Below are positions 35,846-44,681 of a stretch of DNA of 64,000 nt, piece after piece (position 1 is the first letter of the stretch; each line of letters starts with the position of its first letter). The notes beneath the pieces are model-generated. The model was not told the DNA's origin. It saw only the letters and a program-made list of their open reading frames with translations, and ran no database searches. A program made the position numbers and the translations under genes. The stretch is from Salinibacterium sp. SWN167 (lineage in GTDB: Bacteria; Actinomycetota; Actinomycetes; Actinomycetales; Microbacteriaceae): NCBI RefSeq assembly GCF_015864665.1, contig NZ_JADYWU010000001.1:1426001-1490000 (forward strand), read 5' to 3'.

Positions 35846-36665
35846 GTCGCCGCGCACTCGCCCCCGGTCGATCGTCTTGCATGTCGTTGTCATCGCCGGC
35901 GCGATTGCGATGTTCTTCCCCTTCTTGTGGACGTTCATCACCTCGATCACTCCGGGCGCTGGGTTTTCCATCGCTCCACAGCTGTGGCCCGAAAACCCAT
36001 CATTCGAGGCATACCAAACACTGTTTACGGAGCGACCATTCGGTCGGGTCGTCGCGAACAGTATTGGGCTCGCCCTCGTGACTACGCTGGCGCAACTTTT
36101 CACGAGTGCCACCGCTGCCTACGCCTTCAGTCGACTGCCGTTCCGCGGTCGCGGCGTTGTCTTCGCGGTCTACCTCGCCACCATGATGATTCCGCTCCAG
36201 GTGCTCATCGTGCCGCTCTTTGCTGAGCTCAAGGCATTCGGGTTGCTCGACACCTACCTCGGTGCGCTGCTCCCGACGTTTGCGAGCGCCTTTGGAATCT
36301 TCTTGCTTCGCCAGGCCGTGAATCAGGTTCCCCGAGAGCTTGATGAGGCGGCGAAGCTTGATGGTGCTGGTCACTTCCGAGTGTTTACCCAAATCATCAT
36401 CCCGAACATCCGCCCCGCACTCGCAACGCTGACCGTATTCGCCTTCATGAGCAGTTGGAACGCGTTTTTGTGGCCACTCGTCGTGCTGCGCTCACCCGAG
36501 TTGCAGACACTGCCGATCGCTCTAGCGGGGCTTCAAGGTCAGTACACGACCGCGTGGGACGTCGTGATGGCCGGCTCGATCGTGAGCATCTTGCCGATGC
36601 TCGCGCTCTACATTTTCGCCCAAAAGTACATCATTCAGGGCGTCGCAAGCTCAGGGATCAAATAA
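35838..36665 (+). CDS. Sugar ABC transporter permease (MalG family)
   Basis: Permease of 275 residues with six predicted helices, EAA loop VPRELDEAAKLDGAGHFRVF, and the family-typical end QKYIIQGVASSGIK. Start ATG 35838 has AAGAGGTGG upstream inside the previous gene and overlaps it by 8 bp; an earlier in-frame ATG at 35814 lacks a ribosome site. No ATPase gene follows, so a shared ATPase is expected. Confidence 0.94.
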   Translation: MAKSPRTRPRSIVLHVVVIAGAIAMFFPFLWTFITSITPGAGFSIAPQLWPENPSFEAYQTLFTERPFGRVVANSIGLALVTTLAQLFTSATAAYAFSRLPFRGRGVVFAVYLATMMIPLQVLIVPLFAELKAFGLLDTYLGALLPTFASAFGIFLLRQAVNQVPRELDEAAKLDGAGHFRVFTQIIIPNIRPALATLTVFAFMSSWNAFLWPLVVLRSPELQTLPIALAGLQGQYTTAWDVVMAGSIVSILPMLALYIFAQKYIIQGVASSGIK

Positions 36666-36720
36666 GGCCCCGAGGCACCAGAGATCCATTCATAACCTGA
36701 CATCAAAGGAGATATCTAGC

Positions 36721-37962
36721 ATGAAACGTTCACTACTTGCTGCGGGAGGAATCGTCGGCGTCTCAGCACTGCTGTTGAGTGCCTGCGCCAGCGAACCTGC
36801 CGCCGAAGACGGCCCGGTCACGATCACCTACTCGAATTTCACCTCTTCGGGCGGCAACGAAGACAACCTTCAGACGATCGTTGACGCGTTCGAGGCAGAG
36901 AACCCCAACGTCACTGTTGACATCACGACGCTTCCCTACGGCGACTACTTCACAACCCTCCAAACCGACCTCGCGGCCGGGACAGTGGCGGATGTCGTCG
37001 ACACCAACTACGACTTCTTTCCGCAGTTGGCTTCGAGCGGTTCACTCGCGCCTCTCGAAGTGACTAACCCCGAGTCCTACCGTGAGTCGCTCATCGACGC
37101 GTATGCCGTTGACGGCACCAGTTACGGGCTGCCCAGTTCATTCTCCGATGTTGTGCTGTATTACAACGCTGACCTCTTCGATGCGGCCGGACTCGACTAC
37201 CCAACGAGTAGCTGGACCTGGGCTGACGAGCAAGCGGCAGCGGAAGCTCTCACCGATTCCGCTAGCGGAACCTGGGGTGACCACCAGCCGGTGTCGTTCT
37301 ACGAGTTCTACAAGGTGCTCGACCAGAACGGTGCATCGTTCTTGAGTGACGACGGAACCTCCGTCGCGTTCAATACCGCGGCAGGCATCGAGGCAGCCGA
37401 GTGGCTCACAGACAAGAGCGGCACTGTAATGCCCACGATTGAAGAGGGTCAGGGCACAGCAGACTTCGACACTAACCTGTTCCTCGAGGGCAAGCTCGGC
37501 ATGATGCACTCCGGCGTTTGGGTCTTCGGTGCACTTGCCGACGCACCATTCGCGTGGGACATCGCCGTTGAGCCTGGAAATACCCAACAGGCCAGCGCAG
37601 TGTTCTCTAACGCGGTCGGTGTGTCAGCAGCATCCGACCACATTGCCGAAGCAACCGCGTTTGCCGAATTCTTGACGTCGTCGCAGACAATGATCGATGT
37701 TCGTCTCGATAGCGGTTGGGAACTTCCTCCCACGAGCGACGAAGATCAACTCGCCGTCTACCTGACCAAGGACACTCCGGCTAACCGCCAGGCCGTCTTT
37801 GACTCGCTCGACACGATTGCGCTTACCCCACTGGTCGAGAACGGCCAGCAGGAGATGCAAGACATCGTCACCGAGGAACTGATCGAAGCACAGGCAGGAC
37901 GCAAGTCAGTCGCCGACGCTCTGGCCAGTGCTGAAGAACGCATCAACGCCGTAATCGGATAG
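36721..37962 (+). CDS. Sugar ABC transporter solute-binding lipoprotein
   Basis: Binding protein of 413 residues. The signal peptide ends in the lipobox LSAC (Cys22), anchoring the mature protein outside. Family 1 features include VDTNYDFFPQLASSGSLAPL and DVVLYYNADLFDAAGLDYP in their usual places. A strong AAAGGAG precedes the ATG. It follows the two permeases and precedes the GH15/GH31 genes, which points to a malto- or isomalto-oligosaccharide as ligand (inference). Confidence 0.94.
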   Translation: MKRSLLAAGGIVGVSALLLSACASEPAAEDGPVTITYSNFTSSGGNEDNLQTIVDAFEAENPNVTVDITTLPYGDYFTTLQTDLAAGTVADVVDTNYDFFPQLASSGSLAPLEVTNPESYRESLIDAYAVDGTSYGLPSSFSDVVLYYNADLFDAAGLDYPTSSWTWADEQAAAEALTDSASGTWGDHQPVSFYEFYKVLDQNGASFLSDDGTSVAFNTAAGIEAAEWLTDKSGTVMPTIEEGQGTADFDTNLFLEGKLGMMHSGVWVFGALADAPFAWDIAVEPGNTQQASAVFSNAVGVSAASDHIAEATAFAEFLTSSQTMIDVRLDSGWELPPTSDEDQLAVYLTKDTPANRQAVFDSLDTIALTPLVENGQQEMQDIVTEELIEAQAGRKSVADALASAEERINAVIG

Positions 37963-38036
37963 TACGTCTCCCGAGTGAGGCCCATCCCGTTGACGCGAGA
38001 TGGGTCTCACTCCCAGCCGGCCCAGGAGGGCACTTC

Positions 38037-39218
38037 ATGACTTCACGCCTGGACGACGAGTCACTCGCGTCGCTCGCAGCGCACAGCGTCGAGCTGATCT
38101 CCACGTTGCAGCACCCCAGCGGGGCGTACCCCGCCAGCCCTACCTTTTCGGCATACACCGGCTACTCCTGGTTTCGTGACGGTGCCTTCATCGCTGATGG
38201 CATGTCGAGCGCCAACGCCATTGAATCTGCCTCACGCTTCTTCGACTGGTGTGCGAGCATCCTTATCGCTCGCCGGGCCCAGATCGAGACCATCGAGCGA
38301 GCCGAAGCGGCAGGCACTCCGCTCGATAATTCCCAGATGCTTGCTACCCGTTTTACCTTCGATGGCGCCGAGGGCGACGACGACTGGTGGGACTTTCAAA
38401 CCGACGGCTACGGCACGTGGATGTGGGCGGCAGTCGCGCACTCCCGGCGACACGGGCTCGGTCTTGAGCGGTGGCGTGAAGGCATCGAGCTTTCCGTCCG
38501 CTATCTGCTCGCGACGTGGGAGCGCCCCTGCTTTGACTGGTGGGAAGAGTTCGAGACCGAACGTCACGTGTCAACGCTCGGCTGCGTCATTGCGGGGCTG
38601 AGTGCTGCGGTATCCGCGGATGTGCTCCCCGCTGATATTGCCACCCGAGCGACGGTCGCCACGACCGCTGCCAGAGAGATCATCGAATTGGATGGTGTTC
38701 GCGACGGCCACCTAGTCAAATGGTTAGGGTCAGTTGCCGTCGACGGTTCCCTTGCCGCGCTCATCTCCCCGCTGGCCGTTGTGGATGGCGCGAGCGCTCT
38801 CGCCGCTGCTTCTACCGCGCGCATCGACCACGAACTCACGGTCGACGGTGGTGTGCATCGCTACCTCGGCGACACGTTCTATGGCGGTGGCCAATGGCCG
38901 CTACTGAGTTGCATGCTCGGATTGGCCTATGCGGCCGGCGGAGACACTGCACGCGCACGCAACCAACTGGAGTGGGCGGCCAGCACGGTGACTGCGGAGG
39001 GATTCCTGCCAGAACAAGTCGACGATGACCTGCTTGATCCCAGCCGTGTTGCCGAATGGCAGGAACGCTGGGGGAGTGTGGCTACACCGCTGCTTTGGAG
39101 TCACGCAATGTATGTGCGCCTCGCCGTCGAGATTGGCATGTACTCGCCACCAGCAGAGTGGCCGGCGTCAGTCGCGACCACCGAAAATCATTTCAGAAAC
39201 GAAAGCGAGACCGACTAG
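38037..39218 (+). CDS. Glycoside hydrolase family 15-like protein (glucoamylase/trehalase-type)
   Basis: An (alpha/alpha)6-barrel-type enzyme of 393 residues. It has GYSWFRDGAFIADGM near residue 43, close to the W-x-R-D motif of GH15 enzymes, DGYGTWMWA near 122 and a late WGSVATPLLWSHAMYV segment. There is no signal peptide, so it acts on imported sugar in the cytoplasm. It is shorter than typical secreted glucoamylases and lacks a starch-binding domain. Its TAG stop shares a base with the GH31 start (TAGTG). Confidence 0.85.
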   Translation: MTSRLDDESLASLAAHSVELISTLQHPSGAYPASPTFSAYTGYSWFRDGAFIADGMSSANAIESASRFFDWCASILIARRAQIETIERAEAAGTPLDNSQMLATRFTFDGAEGDDDWWDFQTDGYGTWMWAAVAHSRRHGLGLERWREGIELSVRYLLATWERPCFDWWEEFETERHVSTLGCVIAGLSAAVSADVLPADIATRATVATTAAREIIELDGVRDGHLVKWLGSVAVDGSLAALISPLAVVDGASALAAASTARIDHELTVDGGVHRYLGDTFYGGGQWPLLSCMLGLAYAAGGDTARARNQLEWAASTVTAEGFLPEQVDDDLLDPSRVAEWQERWGSVATPLLWSHAMYVRLAVEIGMYSPPAEWPASVATTENHFRNESETD

Positions 39219-41452
39219 TGCTGAGGCATAGACCACTGGGTTCGGGACATCCGTACTCTGTCGACACCGAACAACGTCACCCCGCCGTTCCGATTGCGGG
39301 CGAGGCCCTCCGGCTTGGCGTTCGTGCCACAGCGGATGTCGACGTTGTCACTCTCGAATGGGATGACGGACAGTCGGTCACCGACTTCGCCCTCGAGCGA
39401 GTGCAACAGCGCTCGCGGGGTCAGGCCGTCGACGGCGGCCACCTCGCCTCGGCGCAAGCGAAACTGGCACGAACGAGCACCGGTTTCGCTGTTGATGTTT
39501 CCCAGCTCCGAGCAACGGCCCGGTATCGCTATCGGTTCGTCGGTGGCCCCACGGCAGCACCGCGCTCGCAGTTCACCCGCTGGTTCGACGTGCGAGTGGC
39601 CGGATGGCGCGCTGCGCCCGATTCGATCGTTGCCGCTGACGAGACGGTTGGCCTTGTCGCCGGCAGCACCACTGTTCTCGACGACGGCGAACGCATCCAC
39701 CGGGTTCGGTTCGCACTGCGGCTCGACGAGCGCGAGCACGTCTCCGGCTTCGGCGAACGGTTTGATGCCCTCGACCAGCGCGGTGCGAGCCTTGATTCGG
39801 TTGTTTTCGAGCAGTACAAGTCTCAGGGTGCGGAACGCAAGACGTACCTGCCGATGCCATTCGCTCACGTCATCGGCGCCCGCGGGTGGGGCTTTCATGT
39901 GCGCACCAGCAGACGTGTGTGGTTTGACGTAGCCGAGAGCAATGCCGGCCTGCTGCGGATCGAATCAGAGGTCGATTCGCCCAGTGACGCATCCGAAGTG
40001 CTGTCGGTTGGTGGCTATGCGGGAACGCCGGCGGAAGTTCTCGATCAGTTTCTCGGTGAGGTCGGGCGCCCCGAAGTGTTGCCGAGTTGGGTTCACCGTT
40101 TGTGGGCGAGCGGTAACGAATGGAACACTCAAGCCGAGGTCATGCGTCAAATGGATGCCCATCGGGAGCACGGCATCCCGGTCGGGTCTGTCGTTATCGA
40201 GGCATGGAGCGACGAAAGCACGTTCACGGTGTGGCGGGACGCGCACTACGCGCCGAACGACAGCGGTGGGCCGCTGCGGCTCAACGATTTCAGTTTTCCC
40301 GCGGAGGGTGCGTGGCCCGACCCGAAAGGCATGATCGACGAGCTGCATGATCGCGATGTGCGCGTGCTGCTGTGGCAGATCCCGCTCATCAAGATGCGCC
40401 CGCATCCGGTGGGGCAAGCGCGGTTCGATGCCGAGGGCGCGCAGCGAGACAACGTGCTCATTCAGGATGAGACGCCGCGCGGTGCGCTCAAGCCGTACCG
40501 CAATCGTGGCTGGTGGTTCCCGCTCTCGCTGATGCCAGATCTCACCGACGAACGTTCTGCGCAGTGGTGGACGGAGAAGCGTCGCTACCTCGTAGAGGAC
40601 ATGGGCGTCGACGGCTTCAAGACTGATGGTGGTGAGCACGCGTGGGGCTCTGAACTGCACTATCAGGATGGCCGCCGCGGCGACGAGAAGAACAACACCT
40701 TCCCGGTGCACTACGCCCGCGCCTACGGCGATCTCCTCAGGAGCGCTGGCAAAGCGCCGGTGACGTTCTCGCGCGCCGGGTATACGGGATCGCAAGCCCA
40801 TGGAGCTTTCTGGGCCGGAGACGAGAATTCCACGTGGGATGCCTTCCGCTGGTCGCTGTTCGCCGGGCTCAACGCGAGCGCGTGCGGCATCCTTTATTGG
40901 GGCTGGGATCTCGCTGGTTTCAGTGGCGACGTGCCCACGGCAGAGCTCTACGTTCGTTCACTCGCTGCCGCGGCCTTCGTGCCGATCATGCAGTACCACT
41001 CGGAGTTCAATCACCATCGATCACCGAGTCGTGATCGAACGCCCTGGAACATCGCCGAGCAATCGGGGGACGCGCGCGTGCTCGAGATGAGCCGCAGCAT
41101 CGTCGAATTGCGCGAGCGTCTCGTGCCGTACCTCACCGCCGAGAGCGAGTGGGCGGTTTCTGCTGGCACGAACGTCATGCGGCCGCTGTTCTTCGACTGG
41201 CCCGACGATGAACGCCTCTGGGGGCAACCGTTGCAGTGGATGCTCGGGCGCGACATTCTCGTATCGCCCGTGATCGACGAGGGCGCCACCGAACACACGG
41301 CGACTCTTCCTCGTGGCGGCTGGGTTTACGCGTTCACTGGCGAACGGGTCGCGGGCGGCGGCGTCGATACTCGCGCAGTGCCGTGGGATGAGGTGCCCGT
41401 GTATGTGCGGGCTGAGGCCTGGGATCGTCTGGCGCCTGTCTTTAAGAGCTAG
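39218..41452 (+). CDS. Glycoside hydrolase family 31 alpha-glycosidase
   Basis: Cytoplasmic GH31 enzyme of 744 residues. The nucleophile motif is GVDGFKTDGGEHAWG (Asp after Lys-Thr), and FWAGDENSTW carries the likely acid/base Asp. The N-terminal beta-sandwich has HVSGFGERFDALDQRG, typical of the family. Members cleave alpha-glucosides, alpha-xylosides and isomaltose; which applies here is not fixed by sequence. The GTG start at 39218 overlaps the GH15 stop. The frame is open upstream to 39056 but that part lies in the GH15 gene. Confidence 0.92.
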   Translation: MLRHRPLGSGHPYSVDTEQRHPAVPIAGEALRLGVRATADVDVVTLEWDDGQSVTDFALERVQQRSRGQAVDGGHLASAQAKLARTSTGFAVDVSQLRATARYRYRFVGGPTAAPRSQFTRWFDVRVAGWRAAPDSIVAADETVGLVAGSTTVLDDGERIHRVRFALRLDEREHVSGFGERFDALDQRGASLDSVVFEQYKSQGAERKTYLPMPFAHVIGARGWGFHVRTSRRVWFDVAESNAGLLRIESEVDSPSDASEVLSVGGYAGTPAEVLDQFLGEVGRPEVLPSWVHRLWASGNEWNTQAEVMRQMDAHREHGIPVGSVVIEAWSDESTFTVWRDAHYAPNDSGGPLRLNDFSFPAEGAWPDPKGMIDELHDRDVRVLLWQIPLIKMRPHPVGQARFDAEGAQRDNVLIQDETPRGALKPYRNRGWWFPLSLMPDLTDERSAQWWTEKRRYLVEDMGVDGFKTDGGEHAWGSELHYQDGRRGDEKNNTFPVHYARAYGDLLRSAGKAPVTFSRAGYTGSQAHGAFWAGDENSTWDAFRWSLFAGLNASACGILYWGWDLAGFSGDVPTAELYVRSLAAAAFVPIMQYHSEFNHHRSPSRDRTPWNIAEQSGDARVLEMSRSIVELRERLVPYLTAESEWAVSAGTNVMRPLFFDWPDDERLWGQPLQWMLGRDILVSPVIDEGATEHTATLPRGGWVYAFTGERVAGGGVDTRAVPWDEVPVYVRAEAWDRLAPVFKS

Positions 41453-41467
41453 ACAGGAAGTGGTGTT

Positions 41468-41540
41468 CCTGAGGGCGATCGCACCGGGCAAGTGCATCGC
41501 AGCCGAATTCGGGGGAAGCTGCGAAGAGATCGCCCTCAGG
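41468..41540. repeat. 13-bp perfect inverted repeat with 47-nt spacer
   Basis: CCTGAGGGCGATC at 41468-41480 and its exact complement GATCGCCCTCAGG at 41528-41540. The spacer itself can form a small inner hairpin (GCAGC with GCTGC). It begins 15 bp after the GH31 stop and could fold at the operon's 3' end, but no T-tract follows. It may stabilise the mRNA end or be a remnant. Confidence 0.7.
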
Positions 41541-41732
41541 ACACCGTGCTAGGTGACGTCTAAGACTGAGGGGGGCGCGACAAGCGCGACCCGCACTATT
41601 GTGCACGACCACTGGGGGTTAGCGAAAGGTTTTCACGATTTTTTGTGAAGCGAGCACAATAAATCGTCCTCAGGTGCAGTTTTGGTAGGAGTTTCGGACA
41701 ATGCGTCCCTTGAGTTCGCGCGGTTGTGGCGC

Positions 41733-41769
41733 AAAAAACGCGGCAGTCTCCGAAAAGACTGCCGCGTTT
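41733..41769 (-). terminator. Intrinsic terminator of the M3 peptidase gene
   Basis: A perfect 14-bp stem (41736-41749 with 41756-41769), loop of six bases, followed on the minus strand by a run of six T. It lies about 55 bp after the peptidase stop. Confidence 0.88.
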
Positions 41770-41823
41770 CTGGCGTGACTGGGCGCCCAGTTGGGGCGCC
41801 GAGCGCAGTGGCGGTGCTGCGGG

Positions 41824-43848
41824 CTAGTTCAGTCCGCGACGGTTCAGTAGGGGCTGCAACTCGGCATCACGGCCGCGGAAGTCACGGAACGCTTCGAGCG
41901 GGTTCTTCGACCCGCCAACGCCGAGGAGCCGTGTACGGAAGCGGTCGCCGTTCGCCCGGGTGAGTCCACCGTTTTCGGTGAACCACTCGACCGTGTCGGC
42001 ATCCAACACTTCACTCCAAATGTAGGAGTAGTAGCCGGCGTCATAGGCCGAGTTCGCGAAGATGTGCTGAAAGTAGGTGCTCGAGTACCGGGGCGGCACC
42101 GCGGGGTTGTTGAGCCCGACCTCGGCCAACGCTTGCGCTTCGAACGCCGCGACATCCGTCACGTCGTCATCGGCGGTGATGCGGTGCCAAGCCTGGTCGA
42201 TGAGGGCGGCAGCGAGGTATTCGCTCGTGAGGAACCCCTCGTTGAACGCGGCGCTGGCCTGGATGCGTTCCACAATCTCGCGGGGCATGGGGTCACCGGT
42301 CTCGTAGTGCTTGGCGTAGTTATCGAGAACCTCGGGCCAGAGCATCCACATCTCGTTGACTTGGCTGGGGAACTCAACAAAGTCGCGGTAGGTGTTGGTT
42401 CCCGCAAACTTCGGGTACGTCACGCGAGCGAACAGGCCGTGCAGTGCGTGTCCAAACTCGTGGAACAGCGTGTTGACCTCGTCGTAGGTGAGGAGCGTGG
42501 TCTCACCCGCGGCGGGCTTCGGCACGTTGAGGTTATTGGTGACGATCACTGGATGCCCGAGCAGGTCCGACTGCGAGATGAGCGAATTCATCCACGCTCC
42601 GCCGCGCTTCGAGTCGCGCGTGTAGAGGTCGAGAGTGTAGAGGCCGACCTCGCTGCCATCCTCGTTTGTGACCTCGAAGACACGAACGTCGGGGTGGTAT
42701 GCCGGCAGGTCGCGACGTTCAGTAAAGGTGACGCCGTAGAGCTGGGTCGCCGCAAAGAACACTCCGTCGCGCAGCACGCGCTCGGCCTCAAAATAGGGGC
42801 GCATCTGGGTGGTGTCGACGTTGTACTGCTCGGCGCGCACCTTCTCGGCATAGAACGCCCAGTCAGCGGCGGTCACTTCGGTGCCCGCGAGCTTTTCTAA
42901 CGCAGCGTGCTCTTCGCGAGCGTTGCGTGCCGCGGCAGGAGCGAGCTTGCCGAGCATGTCAGCGACTCGCTGCGGGTTTTGGGCTGTCTCGTCGGCGGTA
43001 ACCCAGGCGGCATGACTTTCGTAGCCGAGAAGGGCGGCGCGCTGCGAACGCACCTTCGCAATCTCCAATACGAGTTCGCGGTTATCGAACTTGCCACCGC
43101 GGATGCCACGCGAACGTGACGACGCCATCACCCGGCCGCGAACATCAGCATTCTTCAGCACCGAAAGGTGGGGCTGGTTCGTGGGCAGAATCAAGGTGAT
43201 GAGGTATTTGCCCGTGAGTCCACGATCGTTGGCTGCACCGGCAGCCGCAGAAATCTCTGACGGCTCGAGACCATCAAGCTCCTGGATGCTGTCTACAACA
43301 ATCGCAAGATCGTTGGTGTCGGCAAGCAGGTTCTTCTCGAACTTCGTGGTGAGAGTGGAGAGGCGCGAGTTGTAGTCGCGCAGGGTCGCTTTGGCGTCTT
43401 CGGAGAGGCCGGCGCCGGCGAGGGTGAACTCGGTGAAATAGCGCTCAACAAGGTAGCGGGCTTCGGCATCCAACTCGGTGTCGTCGAGGCCTTCACGGAT
43501 GCTGCGAATGCGTTCGTAGAGCGCGCTGTTGAGGCTGATGGCGTCATTGTGCGCGGCAAGTTGGGGAGCGATGACTTCTTCGAGTGCATCTGAGGCTGCA
43601 TCGCCATCGGCTGACGTCTTGTTGAAGAACACGGTGGCAACCCGGTTGAGCAGCTGGCCGCTCTTTTCGAGCGGGATCATCGTGTTCTCGAACGTGGGCG
43701 CGTCTGCCTGCGAGGTGATCGCTTCAATCTCTGCGAGCTGCTCTGCCATGCCTTTGTCGAAGGCCGGTGCGAAGTGCTCATCTTCGATATCGGCAAAGGG
43801 GGGCATGCCGAAGGGCAGCGTGCTGGGCTCAAAGAAAGGATTGGTCAT
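41824..43848 (-). CDS. M3-family oligopeptidase (peptidyl-dipeptidase Dcp-like)
   Basis: Zinc metallopeptidase of 674 residues, normal for the M3 family. The zinc motif is HEFGH at 463-467 in LFHEFGHALHGLFA, and the downstream Glu region is present (EFPSQVNEMWM). There is no signal peptide, so it degrades short peptides in the cytoplasm. It is divergent from the methyltransferase gene across 23 bp, and its transcript ends at the hairpin at 41733-41769. Confidence 0.95.
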   Translation of the reverse strand: MTNPFFEPSTLPFGMPPFADIEDEHFAPAFDKGMAEQLAEIEAITSQADAPTFENTMIPLEKSGQLLNRVATVFFNKTSADGDAASDALEEVIAPQLAAHNDAISLNSALYERIRSIREGLDDTELDAEARYLVERYFTEFTLAGAGLSEDAKATLRDYNSRLSTLTTKFEKNLLADTNDLAIVVDSIQELDGLEPSEISAAAGAANDRGLTGKYLITLILPTNQPHLSVLKNADVRGRVMASSRSRGIRGGKFDNRELVLEIAKVRSQRAALLGYESHAAWVTADETAQNPQRVADMLGKLAPAAARNAREEHAALEKLAGTEVTAADWAFYAEKVRAEQYNVDTTQMRPYFEAERVLRDGVFFAATQLYGVTFTERRDLPAYHPDVRVFEVTNEDGSEVGLYTLDLYTRDSKRGGAWMNSLISQSDLLGHPVIVTNNLNVPKPAAGETTLLTYDEVNTLFHEFGHALHGLFARVTYPKFAGTNTYRDFVEFPSQVNEMWMLWPEVLDNYAKHYETGDPMPREIVERIQASAAFNEGFLTSEYLAAALIDQAWHRITADDDVTDVAAFEAQALAEVGLNNPAVPPRYSSTYFQHIFANSAYDAGYYSYIWSEVLDADTVEWFTENGGLTRANGDRFRTRLLGVGGSKNPLEAFRDFRGRDAELQPLLNRRGLN

Positions 43849-43871
43849 GCATCCACTCTATTCTCGTCAGT

Positions 43872-44663
43872 ATGACTAGCGAGCGTTATACCCACGGCCA
43901 TCATGAAAGTGTGTTGAAGTCGCACACCTGGCGCACGATCGCCAACTCCGCGGCGTACTTCGAGCCGCACCTTGAGGCAGGGCGTTCGTTGCTCGATATC
44001 GGCTGCGGGCCGGGCACGATCACAGCGGAGTTTGCCGACCGATTGGCCCCCGGCCGCGTTGTCGGGCTGGATGCCGCTCCCGCAGCGATAGAAAAAGCCT
44101 CGGCTTTCACCGCCGCCAACTTGAGTTTCATCGTGGGCGACGCCTATGCGTTGCCGTTCGAGGACAACACTTTTGATCTCGTGCATTCGCATCAGACTCT
44201 GCAGCATTTGGGTGATCCGGTCGCGGCTCTCGTGGAAATGAAGCGCGTCGCTAAACCGGGCGGACTCATTGCGGTGCGAGACGTCGATTATGCGGGCACC
44301 ATTTGCTTCCCCGAGCTGCCGGGGCTGAAGGTCTGGGCCGACCTCTACGACGCGGTGCACCGCAGCAATGGGGGAGAACCTAATGCGGGCCGGCGGCTGA
44401 AGTCGTGGGCGATGCAGGCCGGGTTGGCTGACGTCACCACGTCGGCATCGATCTGGAACTTTTCCGACGACGTCGACCGGGAGTGGTGGGGAAGCATGTG
44501 GGAGGCGCGGGTGCTCCAATCGGCTTTTGCCGAGGATGCTCTGAGCAAGTCGTTGGCGACTCCGGATGTGTTGCAGGAGATTAGCGCTGCGTGGCGCGAG
44601 TGGGCTGATTCGGCTGAGGGATGGATGGCGATGCCGCACGGGGAGATCCTGGCGCGCGTTTAG
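43872..44663 (+). CDS. SAM-dependent class I methyltransferase
   Basis: Methyltransferase of 263 residues with motif I LLDIGCGPGTITAEFA (about residues 41-56), acidic motif II GLDAAPAAIEKA and motif post-I GDAYALPFEDNTFDLVHSHQTLQH, seen as its ALPFEDNTFD core. The layout is of the UbiE/Methyltransf_11 type. Start ATG 43872 gives the normal beginning MTSERYTHGHHESVL; a longer frame upstream would overlap the peptidase gene. Substrate unknown. Confidence 0.9.
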   Translation: MTSERYTHGHHESVLKSHTWRTIANSAAYFEPHLEAGRSLLDIGCGPGTITAEFADRLAPGRVVGLDAAPAAIEKASAFTAANLSFIVGDAYALPFEDNTFDLVHSHQTLQHLGDPVAALVEMKRVAKPGGLIAVRDVDYAGTICFPELPGLKVWADLYDAVHRSNGGEPNAGRRLKSWAMQAGLADVTTSASIWNFSDDVDREWWGSMWEARVLQSAFAEDALSKSLATPDVLQEISAAWREWADSAEGWMAMPHGEILARV

Positions 44664-44681
44664 CGCCAGCATCGGGCGCCT

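Larger units (their letters stand above)
41453..41823. other. Gene-free stretch with inverted repeats
   Basis: This 371-bp gap between the convergent GH31 and M3 peptidase genes has no supported gene. It holds a 13-bp inverted repeat (41468-41480 with 41528-41540) and the peptidase terminator (41733-41769). The part from 41555 to 41730 contains short runs of G and T and an ATTGTGC / GCACAAT pair, with nothing I can name. Confidence 0.7.
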
